This document shows, piece after piece, positions 1 through 11,611 of a stretch of DNA of 64,000 nt (position 1 is the first letter of the stretch; the number at the start of each line of letters is the position of its first letter). The translations under genes and the position numbers were made by a program. Below the pieces are notes generated by a model that did no database searches, was not told where the DNA came from, and saw nothing but the letters and a program-made list of their open reading frames with translations. The DNA is from Lophium mytilinum (taxonomy: Eukaryota > Ascomycota > Dothideomycetes > Mytilinidiales > Mytilinidiaceae): the NCBI GenBank assembly GCA_010093605.1, contig MU004188.1, positions 878,341 through 942,340 of the forward strand, read 5' to 3'.

Positions 1-551
1 GTTCTGCACAACCTGTGCTGGAGCAGCAGGGGAATGGGAGAAGAATCGAGCAGATCCCGCTTGACCAGCGCCGAATGCGTATCCCCCTGCAGTGCGATTG
101 AAGGCTCCTCCAGTCAAATTGGGGCGAAGCGTTGAGGCAAACGGAGCGCGTCCTGGAAGGCTATAGACAGCTGCTCCAATTCTGGATTTCGGCAACGCGG
201 CGCGGCCATGTTCAACTCCAGAGCGGGACGCAGCGGTCGTGAAACGTCGGACAACAGCATTGATAGTGCTATGGGTTGTGTACCATCTGCCTTTGCTCTG
301 TTTGAGGTAGGCTATGCGGTTGATGGGCTGACGCGGGACATGACGTGCGAGGATCGGTTGTAATTCGGCTTGCGAAGTTCTGAGAGAAGGAGGCAGTTGC
401 TTCTGTATAAGACGCGCGGTATGCTTCCAGGCTGCTCTGTGAAGATAGTCAGCGTTCCACCGTGGGTTTGTATATGAGGTTGATCGTCAACTCACTTGAA
501 CACTTTCGCGTTCTTAGCCAGCAGCTTATGGAGATGGGCCACGGAGGCCAT
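1..551 (-). CDS. Conserved fungal protein, N-terminal part (casein kinase II beta-2-like annotation), cut by the window edge
   Basis: Two exons can be read: 551-496 (starts MASVAHLHKLLAKNAKVF) and 436-1, joined through a GTGAGT donor and a CACAG acceptor with the frame kept (K-A-A-W-K across the junction). The protein continues past base 1, so at least the C-terminal half is missing. The visible part is basic and rich in Ser, Arg and Ala, ending in a segment with RFFSHSPAAPAQVVQN. I remember this segment from a family of fungal proteins that databases call casein kinase II beta 2 subunit. That name is weakly founded, and nothing here resembles the zinc-finger fold of true CK2 beta. The basic N-terminus could be a mitochondrial presequence, but this is inference. 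The gene model is fairly secure; the function is not. Confidence 0.6.
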
Positions 552-1584
552 GGTGAAGTTTTACAGCCCGTCTTTCTTCGTGATGAAGAAGACGAAGAGG
601 GTGTGGGGAAAATGGGAGGTATGAGGTGGCGAAGGCAGGATGCGTCACCTCGGGTCGGGATCGGCGCCGCTAATCGCCGAGCGTCACGTGAAGTCAAAGC
701 ATATGCAGATCCATGGCTGGAATTTGTCGAGATCAATCTACAGAGTCAAAATTAGTTTGTGGCTTTGACTGCTGAGGGGGCCCTCGGGTATTTTTGAGAA
801 GTTCTAGAGGAAGCGTGACTTAGCAAACTTTTACCTGTAATTTAAGTTACAGCGCTTCGAGGTGTACCGGCTGCTTTTGCGGCACATAAGATGACGAGAG
901 GCGATGTCGGTGTACTCTGTGCAGGGAGGTCCACGGACTTGGGGTTGTAACTCTAGCAATGCCAACTGCTGCCGTTTTCATATTTTGTAGTTCTACAGGT
1001 AGCAGAAGAAAGACACACGCAGCGAACAATTTTTGTATTTACGGGCCAGTGCAGCCCACAGAGCTTGCTTGACAAAGCAGAGAGTCCAAGCGTGTGCAGA
1101 CGCCAACAAACAGTAAAACACAATCTTGAAGCATACAACGCCGCTATGCAGGACAATGCAATCGTAGAAGAGAGAAGGTGAAGTGGGTCATGAGAAGAGA
1201 AACAAGGCGCCACTATGCCACCTCCCGGCCCATGTCCTCCTGCGAAGCAACCCACTGCGGCTTTCCAAGTTCAGGTATTTCGTCGAAAAGCGGCATCGCA
1301 AATAGGATAGTCGACCCAAGGAAGTCTATTTTCATGGAGGAATAAGAAATGATGCAATCCTCCCATGCCGTATAACTGACGCCGACTCAAAACTTTTGAA
1401 AGACATGATATACCCCTAAAACTGCCCAAGAGAAGGAAAGTGCCCCTGCGTCTGCAGGTATTACGCAGGGACCAAACAAAACGGAAACTGAAGACAGATA
1501 TTACGGGGAGGGTGGGGCTGAACCGAATGATCTTCAACGCAGGACGCTCGCAAACATCATCGAAATCTGGAGGAAGACTAACCT
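552..1584. other. Intergenic region between two minus-strand genes
   Basis: About 1 kb separates the start of the first gene from the stop of the La-motif gene. It must hold the promoter of the former and the 3' UTR of the latter. Open frames here are short, conflict between strands and show no recognisable protein. No RNA gene or repeat was seen apart from the CACGTG palindrome. Confidence 0.6.
684..691. promoter_or_regulatory. TCACGTGA palindrome upstream of the first gene
   Basis: This is a perfect 8-bp palindrome with a CACGTG core, 133 bp upstream of the start codon of the minus-strand gene at 551. The core matches the site bound by Cbf1/CPF1-type bHLH factors in fungi. Such a short site occurs by chance, so the role is inferred only from its position. 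Confidence 0.3.
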
Positions 1585-4500
1585 TTAGTTCTCAAGCAAG
1601 CTCCGAAGCTCGTCGTCGATGAAATCGCTGATCTTCTTCCGATTCTTCAAGTTCAACGCACCATTCCTCCACGCCGACCGAAGTTGTTTCAAGGCAGGTC
1701 GGCTAGCGTCCGCATGTTCCAGCTTAACCAGATCCACGTAGTGACGAGCAATGCGCTCACGAATTGAAGCTTCGCTCGAAAGAGATTCCCCATAGAACTT
1801 TATGAGGTTCCTCAAGCCAACATCCGACAGATTTTGTGCAGCATCCTCAAAAGCAAAACGGCGGAATTCGTCGTACATTCGAGTGTTGAAATTACGAATA
1901 AGAAAATGGGACCAAAACTGATAAAGAACATCCATGTCGTACGGGCAATTACCGATGGAGGCGTTGTTGCGTTGTTCGAGCGCTTTTGAACGGAGGTGGG
2001 CGTAAGACTCGTGAGTCGCATCAAGCGGGAGCGACTCGACAGGTGTGTCCATATCTTTGACCCAGAATAGACGGACAGAATTCGGGATTTGAGTCGTGCT
2101 TAGCGAGAATGGACTTGATGACCTCTGGACTTCATCTGTTTTGGTGCCTTCACATCTAGCAAGCCGATTACATTAGCGAGAGTCCTGCCATCATGCGCTT
2201 CCTATCGCCTACGGCTCACCTTACCTGAGAAGGACCAGTTCCGTTGACGCGGAGGCTGGATTGAACGTTTTCTGACTTTGAGACTTCTTCAGGCACACCG
2301 TTTTGGCTGTCAATGGAACCGTTCGAGAACGTTCTAGAGGTAGCAGGCGGGTGACCCGAGAACTGCTTGGGTTCTTGTTTCCGAACGATTACACTCAGTG
2401 CCACCGTTTGTTCATCGGAGAAAGAGTCTGCATTCCCGTTGAGGATTGACTTCAATGGTTCTGTGGCTTTAGTCGAAGGTAAGGCGGCGTTACCATTCGG
2501 TATATCGGCAGTAGCACCAGGTACGAAGTCAGGCACAAACCCGTTGACCCCATTCTCCACTGCAGCTGAACTAGCCGGCACGCCAGGATGAATACCATTC
2601 AAGGGCTGGAAGACTCCCTCGGCGGATAACGGTCCAGGGCTCGTCGGCGATCCTGCCGGCATGATAGGATATCGCGGGCCGTAGGGTTCAAAGCCTTGAG
2701 GGTGAGGCACTGGTGGATTGTGTAGTTCCGTGGACCCATCATTTTGGGCTGTAGGGTCGCGCTCCGGCATGTTGAGGACGAATTGTTCCCAGCCTTCGCG
2801 ACGACGAAGCCTGTCTTTGCCGTCGACACCAACTCGGAATTCGACAGTTCGCGACTGGTAGCAGACTAGCCTAATCAGATCCAGATCAGGGGTCAACTGC
2901 TTCATGCGATTGAAGTTGGCTATGACGCTGAGGAATACGAATCCTTTAGAGTCCATGTGCTTCCGTAGGAACATGTCTTTGCAGAGATTGTCCACTGAGA
3001 AATAATATTCGCTGTAATGCGTTAGTGGGATCGAGTATGTAGTGAGGCAGGAATTTACATCTGAAGCGAGACCATAGTGAGCAGTGGATTCGGGTCGCCG
3101 TATGGGCTATATGGCACCGCGCTCATCGGATGCTGCATCACAGGATAGTCATACATCTGTCCCGTGAACGTCTGGATAGGCGAAAGAGGTTGCGGGCCAC
3201 TGGGATAGCCATTGACCACTCTTCCATAGAAGGTGTCCGAAGTGACAGACTGTGAACGAGGTCCATTGCCTCGGTAGTTGCGAGGCTGTTGAGTCATGGG
3301 TACAAAGTAGTTTTGCTGTTCAGGATGGAATGTGGTTGGAGACCTAGCTGGAGGGAAAGTTGAGGAACTCTGAAGAGGTTGGGGATGACCATTAGTAAAG
3401 TGGTGGTTATTTGGGTGGTGCGGACTCTGGAAACCGTGGTTCCCGCCCCGCCCGCCACGTATGCCACCGCGACCTCGATCCGGACGGTCACGACCGGAAA
3501 AAGAGTTGTACTGGCTAGGCCGGCGGTCCCCATTTGGAGCCTTGGTTTGAGAAGCTTGGCCTTCCGTGTTCGTGGAGCGCCCCTCTTCTAAAACAGTGTA
3601 GTTAGTATATTAATGCGCAAGTACGTAAAAGCAACATAACGAGTGCGGAGCATCTTGCTTACCCTCTGGCTGCGTCGCATTTGAGGTTCGGCGGCCAATA
3701 AAGCTGTCCTTAGTTGGTGATAGAACGTCGCCATCCTTCCTCCTCTCGGCGGTGGGAGCCGGCCCGTCGAATTTTCGACCTTGCTTAGGTCTATTTGGCT
3801 GATATGAACGAGCGTTGGCGTTGTTCTGTCCCGCAGGTTGTTGGCTGGCCGGGGCGTCATCCATGATCGACGCTCTCCTGGATGCCATATCGGGATCCGC
3901 TGCTGACGTAGACTTCACTGCCTTGTCGCCTGCAACTGGTGCAGACCTATTATCCCTCCAAGATGGTGATCCGGCACTGCCGGTCCTCTTCGCCTTGCTT
4001 GGGGATACATCTCGAGCCATGCCATCAGGCCTGCCTCGTCTTGAGTGATCGCCATTGGGTAACGAGGTTGGAGCGGCAGCGTCTCTATCTGTCGCACCAG
4101 CTCCATTCGCGCCACCTGCTCCTCCGCGACCACCGCCTTGAGCGTTTCCACGTCCTCCACCTCGACCACCCCTCCGACCTGACGAGGTATTCGGAATTGG
4201 CGTGGTAAATAGCACGGAGGGCGTGTAGGGCACCGGAACCCACTCCTGCTTGCCATGTGGCTTCGATGAGGTGGTCTGGGTGCGCTCCTTCTCTGCTTTG
4301 GGATTCTTGTCCAGGGACTTCTTCTTCCCGTCGTCCAACGCGCTGTCAGGTGTAGGCCATGATTCTTGATCGCGGACTGGAGGTGGCAGAGTCGCTGCTG
4401 TCGCTTTGATGTCCTTTTCGGGCGCTCGAGTCCTAGCATTTTTCTTCGACTTGTCCGCGTCCAGATCCGGTCTCACATCTCGTCGACCTTGGGCAGGTTT

Positions 4501-5331
4501 ATCGTCGTCTCGAGGTTTGCCATCGGCATTGTGCCTCTTTTCTCTCGGCGTGGCTGTCGCATCTGCATCATCGCCTCCGAAAGGAGTCTTTCCTTTCTTC
4601 TTAGGCTCGCTTCGGGATATGCCGTTAGGCCCGCCATGATGACTAGGGCCGGTCCCATTCACGGGAGTCTGATTTGTGAAGCCAGCATTCTTTGCAGGGC
4701 TAGGCTGTACAGCGGCCTTGGCCTTGGCAGCTTCGTCTGCCCTCTGTTTCCAGATGTTCACCATCGGTATCGGCGCGTCTTGAAGCGACTTGGGCGGTGC
4801 CTTCTCTCCGTCCTTGTTCTTTTTCGGCTTCTCTGCGGCATTCTCCTTGGATTCTGCCGCTTTATCAGCTATGTTCGAAGTCTGCGACTTGGTGTCCCAA
4901 GTGGATTCCGAGGAGGCGTTAGGCAATGATGACACATCGTCGTCCTTGACCAGGGTCGAGGCAGATGAAGCGCCGAAGTCAGGAGAAGAGACGCTGGACA
5001 CAGGCTTTTCCTGTGAGGGCAAATTCTGCTTCGAGGGAGGTGGTGGCATGTCGTTGGTCTGGGGCCCACGGATAGTCGATGCTGTATCCGACTCTTTCTC
5101 AATAGTAATTCCGTCCTCGGTATCGTCCGCCCAGCTCATGCCTGAAGGCGCCGTTGAAATTGAGGCGGGAGCGGGGGTAGAATCCTTCGAAGGAGTGGCG
5201 GCTCCTGATGTGGGCTTGCTTGGAGCTCCGACAGAAGTCGATGAAGATTTTAGACCTTTCGCGGCCTGGGCGTATGAGAATGGAACTGCGGTTGGGGCGT
5301 CGCCGCCCGATCGTTTGGCTGGTGTAGCCAT
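1585..5331 (-). CDS. La-motif RNA-binding protein (LARP1/Sro9/Slr1-like)
   Basis: Four exons: 5331-3663, 3587-3059, 3011-2220 and 2155-1585, giving 1186 residues. Frame is kept at every junction and the introns contain CTAAC branch sequences. The first roughly 600 residues are low-complexity and rich in Ala, Pro, Lys and Asp, with an RGG-type stretch (GGRGGGRGN). A second RGG box lies at the start of exon 2. The La motif follows the second intron, beginning at residue about 733 with IEYYFSVDNLCKDMFLRKHM and continuing FVFLSVIANFNRMKQLT. A conserved C-terminal segment (VRLFWVKDMDTPVESLP, then CPYDMDVLYQFWSHFLI) is typical of the filamentous-fungal members. Proteins of this group bind mRNA in the cytoplasm and affect translation and mRNA stability. 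No DM15 repeats were recognised. Exon 3 has two nested donors; the downstream one (GTGAGC, exon end 2220) is needed to reach the C-terminal exon in frame. Confidence 0.9.
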
Positions 5332-8300
5332 TTCGCAGGGTGATACTCTCTTGCTTGGAACAACCTAGGAAGGCTAAGTTCTTTCAGAGAGGCGACCGGT
5401 TAAAGGTCTAGTGGTCCCTGGCGGGAGCACTGAGGGTGTCTACCAACGCAGATGCGCGAAGGTTCGACGTCCGGAGAGGAGCGTTCTCAGAACCTCTCCG
5501 CACCGAGTACTCCGTGAGCACTAGTATCTGTTGGCTTGCACGGGAGCTATCTCCTGGTAAAGACAGTGTATGCTGGTCTACCGATGGCTGTGGATGGCGT
5601 AGACGGGCGGGAGTGCGGCCTCGAAGGCGGGGAAGAGGTGAGAGCGTCGGGGAGCGCGAAGAAGCTTCGTGGAAGCTGGGCAGGCTGCGCGGGGTCCTTG
5701 TTCTCGACTCGTAGCACGTCGAGACTAAGCTGGGCTATTAGGATGTCTGGGTGAGCTCCGAGTTAGCGACGATGTCGGAGACACGGTGCGGGGAGAAAGC
5801 GATACGAGCTCGAGGACGGCGTCTGAGTCGAATGGGTTTAGGGATGCTGGGGGATAGGAGCTGGGGGCTTGTAGAGGGAAGAAACGAGGAATTGCGCAGA
5901 TTGGGAAATATAATGTGCGGGATGGCCTCTGCCGACTGCCGTCTGATATGTGCCGACACGCCGCCACACAGAGCTCGCGAGCAGGTCCACGGCAGCCAGT
6001 CGGTGCGAACAAACTGACCGTCGGTGCCTGGGCGCGAGCTGACTATGAGGATAATTTTCCGTGCGGGGAGCGGGCAAGCAAGCAGTTTGGTAGGCGGCTT
6101 GCAGCGTGCGCGACACGGTGGACGAGACTAACCTTCTCTAGGAATTTTTCCAGTAGCAGATGCGCAGCGGCGACTCGATGAGCGGCGGCGAAGCTCGCGG
6201 GGTCGAGGCAGCGGAGCGGGTGGGTGAGATGGTGGAGGGTGGAGGGTGATGAGGAGGAGACGAAGTGCAGTGGTACTCCAGGCACGACAATCGAGGTCAC
6301 GGCTTTCGCTGGGGCGGCGACGAGCGGGCGAGACGGTGTCTGCAACGGCTCGGAAGGCGGGCGACCTGCTGTGTGCGATGTCGTCTCGAGCAGAGGCGAC
6401 GGCTTGGAGAAGAGGGCACGGGATGGGTGCGAGGGTAAAGTTGATGGAGGCCGAGTTCTGTAAAAAATTCGCGCTGCGAGTGAGTGTCTGGCGCTCTAGC
6501 ATCCGAAGACCACACGCTTCCCGCCAGCCCGCCGCATACTCGGCACATTACCAACACCCACCACCACACCTGCACTGGACTCGCCAACTGCCAACCGTGG
6601 ACGCCTGCACGCACGCCCGAGGCCCGGTGAATTGATATTGCGCGGCTGCGTGTGGGTGCTTCGCTGTATAGAGTCCTCGCTGTCCTGCCCGTCCCATGGT
6701 TCATCCTGCAATTCCTCGGGGGCCCCTCCGCTCCAGCGCCGTTTCGGCAGCACGAGCAGTTTGATAGAGCACTCTAATCCCGGCCGCAGCGCCTACAGCT
6801 GCTGGAGCGCCCCCTCCGAGCTTCTCATATGTGGCATGACCGCCTTCACAGCTTCACAGCACGGCCAAAAGGCGTGAAATTAAATATGGAATGTCCCCGC
6901 GGCCGTCTTGCTGACTCGGAGCCGACAAGCCCAACGTCCCCTGGAGCCTGCACAGAGCCCCATCGCCATCCGTATCAACCCGTCTCGTGAGCCTCTGGGT
7001 GGGGTGAGGCCACACAGGCGTCGCCCAGGAATTGGTAGACGGATTGTAGTACTGAGAATTCTTCTTTCCGATGTTCAATTGCAGTTAGAGGTTCAAATAC
7101 GTCATCGTCAATTCTTTGATACTTTGATGGCACTTTCATAGGCAACCGACCACGCCACACGGCCTGGTGAGTCCCAGCTTTTAGATTCCTATCACTCATA
7201 TGATATACGAGACAGCTATACGCAGCTCCCAAAAATCAGTGAGGTTAATTATCACTTTTCCGGAGTGGACCTTATGAACTGAGGGGTAACATTGGGGATC
7301 TTGCTGGGGTTTATACGTGTTCCGTGGCTGGCCACAGGCAGCCATCTTGATACCAGCGAGGCGTACTTCTATTTCGGCTTCGTTCGCGCAATTTAGACCA
7401 CGTTGCGGCCGCAAGAATCATGGTCGCCGACAACTTCGCTACCAAGTGTCGAAGATCCTTAACCTAGGCAATCCCTATTCCGGGTATCTCAAAATCCATG
7501 CTGTCTTCTGGAGCCACAGCTCATGCAGATCCATGACCATCTACTCTTCGGCCATTGGTTCTAGTTCCTCGTCACCGAAAGCCCTGCCGTCTTCACATGC
7601 TGACATACAATCTCGACACTACCCCTACTCCCAGCCAAGACCCGTCCGTGAACCGTTCGAACCAAGCTTTCAACTTCTACGCAGTTTTATTGCTAGTCAT
7701 GCATGTCGTTCCACTACTTGATCCTTTGTTACATCATGGAACGCAATATGTGCAGTCCAATATAGCGAGCCCCCCTTGCAATCTTGGCTAAATATCGACC
7801 AAGTACCTTGTTTGAGACGCACATCGACTATACCCCGCGGCCTATGCCACGCGGCCCGTCTAGAGCTGTCCCAGAATAGGCGATTGTGGACATGGGAGTG
7901 TATGTTTAATTGGGGCGGTATGTGTTCTGAGGCGATGTCGTTCCCTTGGCACCTGGTCGAGGAGTCTATTTCCAATGTGGACCACTGATCTGGGCCGCAT
8001 AGCTTACTGCCACTATAATCAGTTCCTGAGGCTGGTGGGCTCTATGGTTGAAATTGCTGACTTGATCGCATTGCGCCTCATAGGTCTCACGCGTCGTAAC
8101 CATTGCATATTCCACTGCCCCTAAGTTTCGAAAGCATTCATTTTGTCGCGAGCTTGGTAGATACGACCGATAAGATGAAAGAGAAAAGGAAAAACAAGAA
8201 AGAAAAGCAATCGCCACGCGATAGGCGCCCATGAGTCCGTCGATGAGTTCGAGGATGCAAGATCAATGTCCGCCGAAGGCTGCCGTACAAATAACATCAT

Positions 8301-8444
8301 GTCTTCCTCGTCCAATTCAATCCGCTCCAGCTCATGTCGTCCCCAAAGTCCACACACTTCGCTGGGCGTGCGTCTTCATTAGACCAAGATATAGTCGCCC
8401 CACCGATCTGAAAGCCCATCCATCGCTGCCATCGTTGAGTTACC
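5332..8444. other. Long gene-poor interval
   Basis: This 3.1-kb stretch lies between the start of the La-motif gene and the stop of the methyltransferase gene, both on the minus strand. The part to about 6900 is GC-rich with overlapping short frames on both strands, as expected of GC-rich noncoding DNA. It probably contains a long 5' leader and promoter for the La-motif gene. Frames at 6975-7232 and 8121-8357 (both minus) are the only ones with a slightly protein-like look, and neither can be assigned. No tRNA, repeat array or transposase was seen. Confidence 0.5.
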
Positions 8445-10296
8445 TCAAGTCCATAGCCACTTCCGGCACTTCTTCGCTCCACAAAGACAGGGCACCGATT
8501 CTTGGCTAGGCTGCGAAGACTCCACAGCCTCGTCATCATCATCCTCCTCCTCATCCTTATCCAGATAGTCGAACGTGAGCTCCTCCATCGCTGGAATGTT
8601 GCGACAGGCGAAAAGTGCGATATCGTAGACTTTGCAGTCGTGTTTGTTGTAGGAGACGGTGTACTGTCTGCAATTTGGCTCGCATGAGTGGTTCATGAAC
8701 TTGATCGGTCCACCCATGTATTCTCCATCGACGACGTAGAGCTCTTCTTGAGACAGCCCTTCTGACTCTGCGAACTTGTCCAGGGAGTAGAGATAACTAG
8801 CCTTTGCCTTACCTCCGCTCTCCTCTCGGCGGGTGGCTTCTTCGTCAGTGATGATCTCGCCACGGTACGTGTCGATAAATTCGCCTTCGCGGAGGTCTTG
8901 TTTGGCACGAAGGCCTGCAGGAGTCAGCTTAGAAACTTATCACAATCAAGGGAAGTACTTACCCCAACCTCTCTTTTTCGTCTTGAAGATTTCTAGCTCA
9001 ACATGCCGTCCACGCTGGACATTTTTGTTCCGACAAAATGGGCCACATGCACAACTGTCGTTGCACTCGTAGATCGGATTTCGCGACCTGAGGTAGAAAG
9101 GCACCAAGCAACCAGTCCTGTCCGACGCGTCTGCGTAATAAGGAAACTTCTTCGGCAATCCAATCGTCGATCCTCCTTCTTCTCGGATCGTCCTGTACTC
9201 CTTCTTCTGCTCGTCCGAAAGCCGGGCTTCGTCAACGCTGGCATACTCAAGACAGTCGCACTTCTTCGTGTACTCGCACCCGATGTTCCTGCCCATGTGC
9301 GGCCGACATTGCTGGCAGCCGATCTGCGTCGCGGGATCTGCTTTGAAAACGCCTTCTTGGAGAACGGACTCTGCGATGAACTTGAAGCGGAGAGATGGAG
9401 CGGAGCGGTCGTGGACATTGGAGAGGTGGACCTTGGCGCCTGGGAGAGCTCGGAGGCGTTGGAGGATTTCGTTGCGGATCATGTTTTCGGCTGTATATGT
9501 ACTTGAACTTCTTGCCGTCTGAACCATATCTAGAGTGGGTATATCGGCGACACTGATGCGTGGAATGTCTGGCTGAGTAACCTAGTTCAATTATCAATAC
9601 AGCTTCTTCACTTCCAAATCCAACAGCTTACACTCTTTGCCGTGATAGCGCCTTTGCTCTCCTCAAGGACTCCATTGTATGTCTTTATCTCAGCATTGAT
9701 CGTTCGCCCAGACGAAGAAGATGACCGCTCGGTCGACGATGTGGAAGACGCTCGGCTTGACGATAGTAAACGGTTGGCTGGAGATGCTCGACGGTCGATC
9801 TCAGTATCAGTGTCCGGAGATTTCCTCTTTCGGGACGAGTGGCTAATAGAATGTCAATATTAGCGAGATGGATTGACTAGGATACTCTGTAGTGAGGAAA
9901 TAAATGACTCACGTCTGCTTCGCCTCCAGATAATCCTGGACGAGCTCCAAACAATTGACTAGCTCTAGAGGAGTATGCCAGGAGAATACGGGATAGCTGG
10001 TTGGCTTTTTAGAAGACCATTTCACCAAATATTGCTCCTCCTAGATGCAAATTTAGTAAACCTCACCTATGAGGCGGAACGTCACGTGAGGTTGGAGATT
10101 CGTACCTTTTGGTTGTTCACCCTGTTGCAGATGACAGAAGCTACCTGGTGAGGTTTCGGTCAGACCAAGTCAGGCCAAAGCCTTGATAATAGGTGAAATG
10201 CGAGAGTGGGTGGTCGGGTGCTCTTACATTGTGATGTTGAACTTTGAGAATCCGCAGCGTCTCTGATCTTATTGGGATTACCACCATTGGTGGCAT
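8445..10296 (-). CDS. KMT1: Histone H3 lysine-9 methyltransferase with chromodomain (Clr4/SUV39 type)
   Basis: Six exons: 10296-10228, 10144-10106, 10040-9913, 9842-9632, 9581-8963 and 8914-8445, giving 511 residues. Residues about 15-79 form a chromodomain (EEQYLVKW, then FSWHTPLELVNCLELV). A Ser-rich linker with the basic patch SSRKRKSP follows. The cysteine-rich pre-SET region starts near residue 205 and includes GCQQCRPHMG and ECNDSCACGPFC. The SET domain includes FMNHSCEPNC, the cofactor and catalytic signature, and LTFDYLD. The post-SET motif CLCGAKKCRKWLW closes the protein. Enzymes of this family trimethylate H3K9 in the nucleus to build heterochromatin; in RIP-competent fungi this mark guides DNA methylation. 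Neurospora DIM-5 lacks a chromodomain, so the domain order here is closer to fission yeast Clr4. The start ATG lies at the border of an AT-rich island. A TCACGTGA palindrome lies in intron 2 (10082-10089). An additional upstream exon cannot be excluded, because TTTTGTAG precedes the ATG. Confidence 0.93.
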
Positions 10297-11160
10297 TTCC
10301 TACAAAACGCGTGTATGTTAGCAAACATGGCTTAGAATTAGGTTAGACTTATTTTAAGGATAAGAAGGATGCTAAAAACGCGTTGTAAAGCGCTTGTCTA
10401 GCTCTTATTGTAATTATTGATATTATTATAGATAGAGGCAAACTTACATGTGCGAGACCCCTATTCGTAAAGTACGGTAATAATCACGTATTTATTAGGC
10501 AGGCAGCAGGACGCTTTACGTGAGCGCTTTTAATGGGAGTTCTTAGAGCGTTGTTAGTAGTAGGTAAGGTGGTTGTTTCTAGAAAGAAGTAAAAGATAAC
10601 CTAGCTAAGTATAATTAGATGAGCCTATATGATTTTACCGAAGTGATACCGGCTTACTAATATACTAGAATTTAAAGAATTTACTACTAGCTTATCTTCT
10701 TATCTATATTCTACTAAAGATATAGCTATTAAATTTATAGCTTAGATAGTTAACTTGCTTAAATTCTAGATATATTACTAGTCTAGTTCTAATAACTATT
10801 TAGCTAAAAGTGTGCTTAAACTTTAATTTAGCTTAATATAGGGAAAGCATGGCTTGAAGCACCATTAAGTCTTCGCGCGACACAAGCAACAAGCAATGCT
10901 TGTCTGGACTGTTGAAGCTGCCGTGGAGCGGTTTCGGATCGGGTCTAACGGCGTCGAACGGCATCTTTTGCGAGGTGGAAATCTTAAAAGCGCCCTAATC
11001 AGAATCCTAGTTCTACTAGTTTCCTTTCTACTAATACAACCGCTAATTTACTCCGCTTCAAGTTAAATAAATTAGGCTTTTTACTAGTAAGAAGCGTATA
11101 GCAAAGATATTCTTGTAGTCGATTTGTAATGCTACAATTTGTCTAGATTCATGCAATTAA
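10297..11160. repeat. AT-rich, TpA-rich island (RIP-like)
   Basis: Just upstream of the methyltransferase start codon, composition changes sharply to AT-rich sequence full of TA, CTAG and TTA steps, with no open frame of note. A moderately GC-rich block (about 10850-10995) splits it. A surplus of TpA with loss of CpA/TpG is what RIP leaves behind when it mutates duplicated DNA. The underlying repeat can no longer be recognised by eye. I infer a decayed repeat or transposon remnant, without a family. Confidence 0.5.
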
Positions 11161-11611
11161 GTACAAAAGAGGTTATATTGTTCTAGGCCTACGTTGGATC
11201 CTAGAGTTCGTTGAACAAGATAGGTCACTGAAACCAAAAAAGTAGTCCAACATATTGGGATTGGTAGTTCCAGGATGCAACGGGAGTCCTATCTCGTGTT
11301 TCACCTGGAACGTTTTTAGGCTACAGATCGAGTCCATGGATTGGTCGGCCAGCACGTCTTGAAAATGCAACCTGTCCATTTGGAAGACGACTTTACGGAG
11401 CTCATTATAGTAATCTTTACTCTCGAGAGATTCAGAATCTGCCTAGTTATTATTTCTAGGGTGTCGGCCGAAACAGGTGTGCAGGGTCTCGGCGTGGCTT
11501 TATGCAGCCCTATTCATTGGATTTCTTATCGATAACAACCTCGCGGGATTTTCTTCAGCTCTAACGTTCCCGCATCTCGAAAGTTGCAAGACTTCAAAAA
11601 TATCTACAACC
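11161..11611. other. Upstream region of RRP1
   Basis: About 450 bp between the AT-rich island and the RRP1 start codon. It carries short frames only and should contain the RRP1 promoter. Nothing else was recognised. Confidence 0.5.

Noticed and set aside
4790-5368. Plus-strand frame of 192 codons opposite the La-motif gene
   Set aside because: It is the complement of the low-complexity Ala/Pro/Ser N-terminus. It has no domain, and the minus strand has a continuous, conserved, spliced gene.
5436-6877. Cluster of overlapping frames of 70-135 codons on both strands
   Set aside because: They overlap in all phases, show no domain or consistent splicing, and are what GC-rich noncoding sequence produces.
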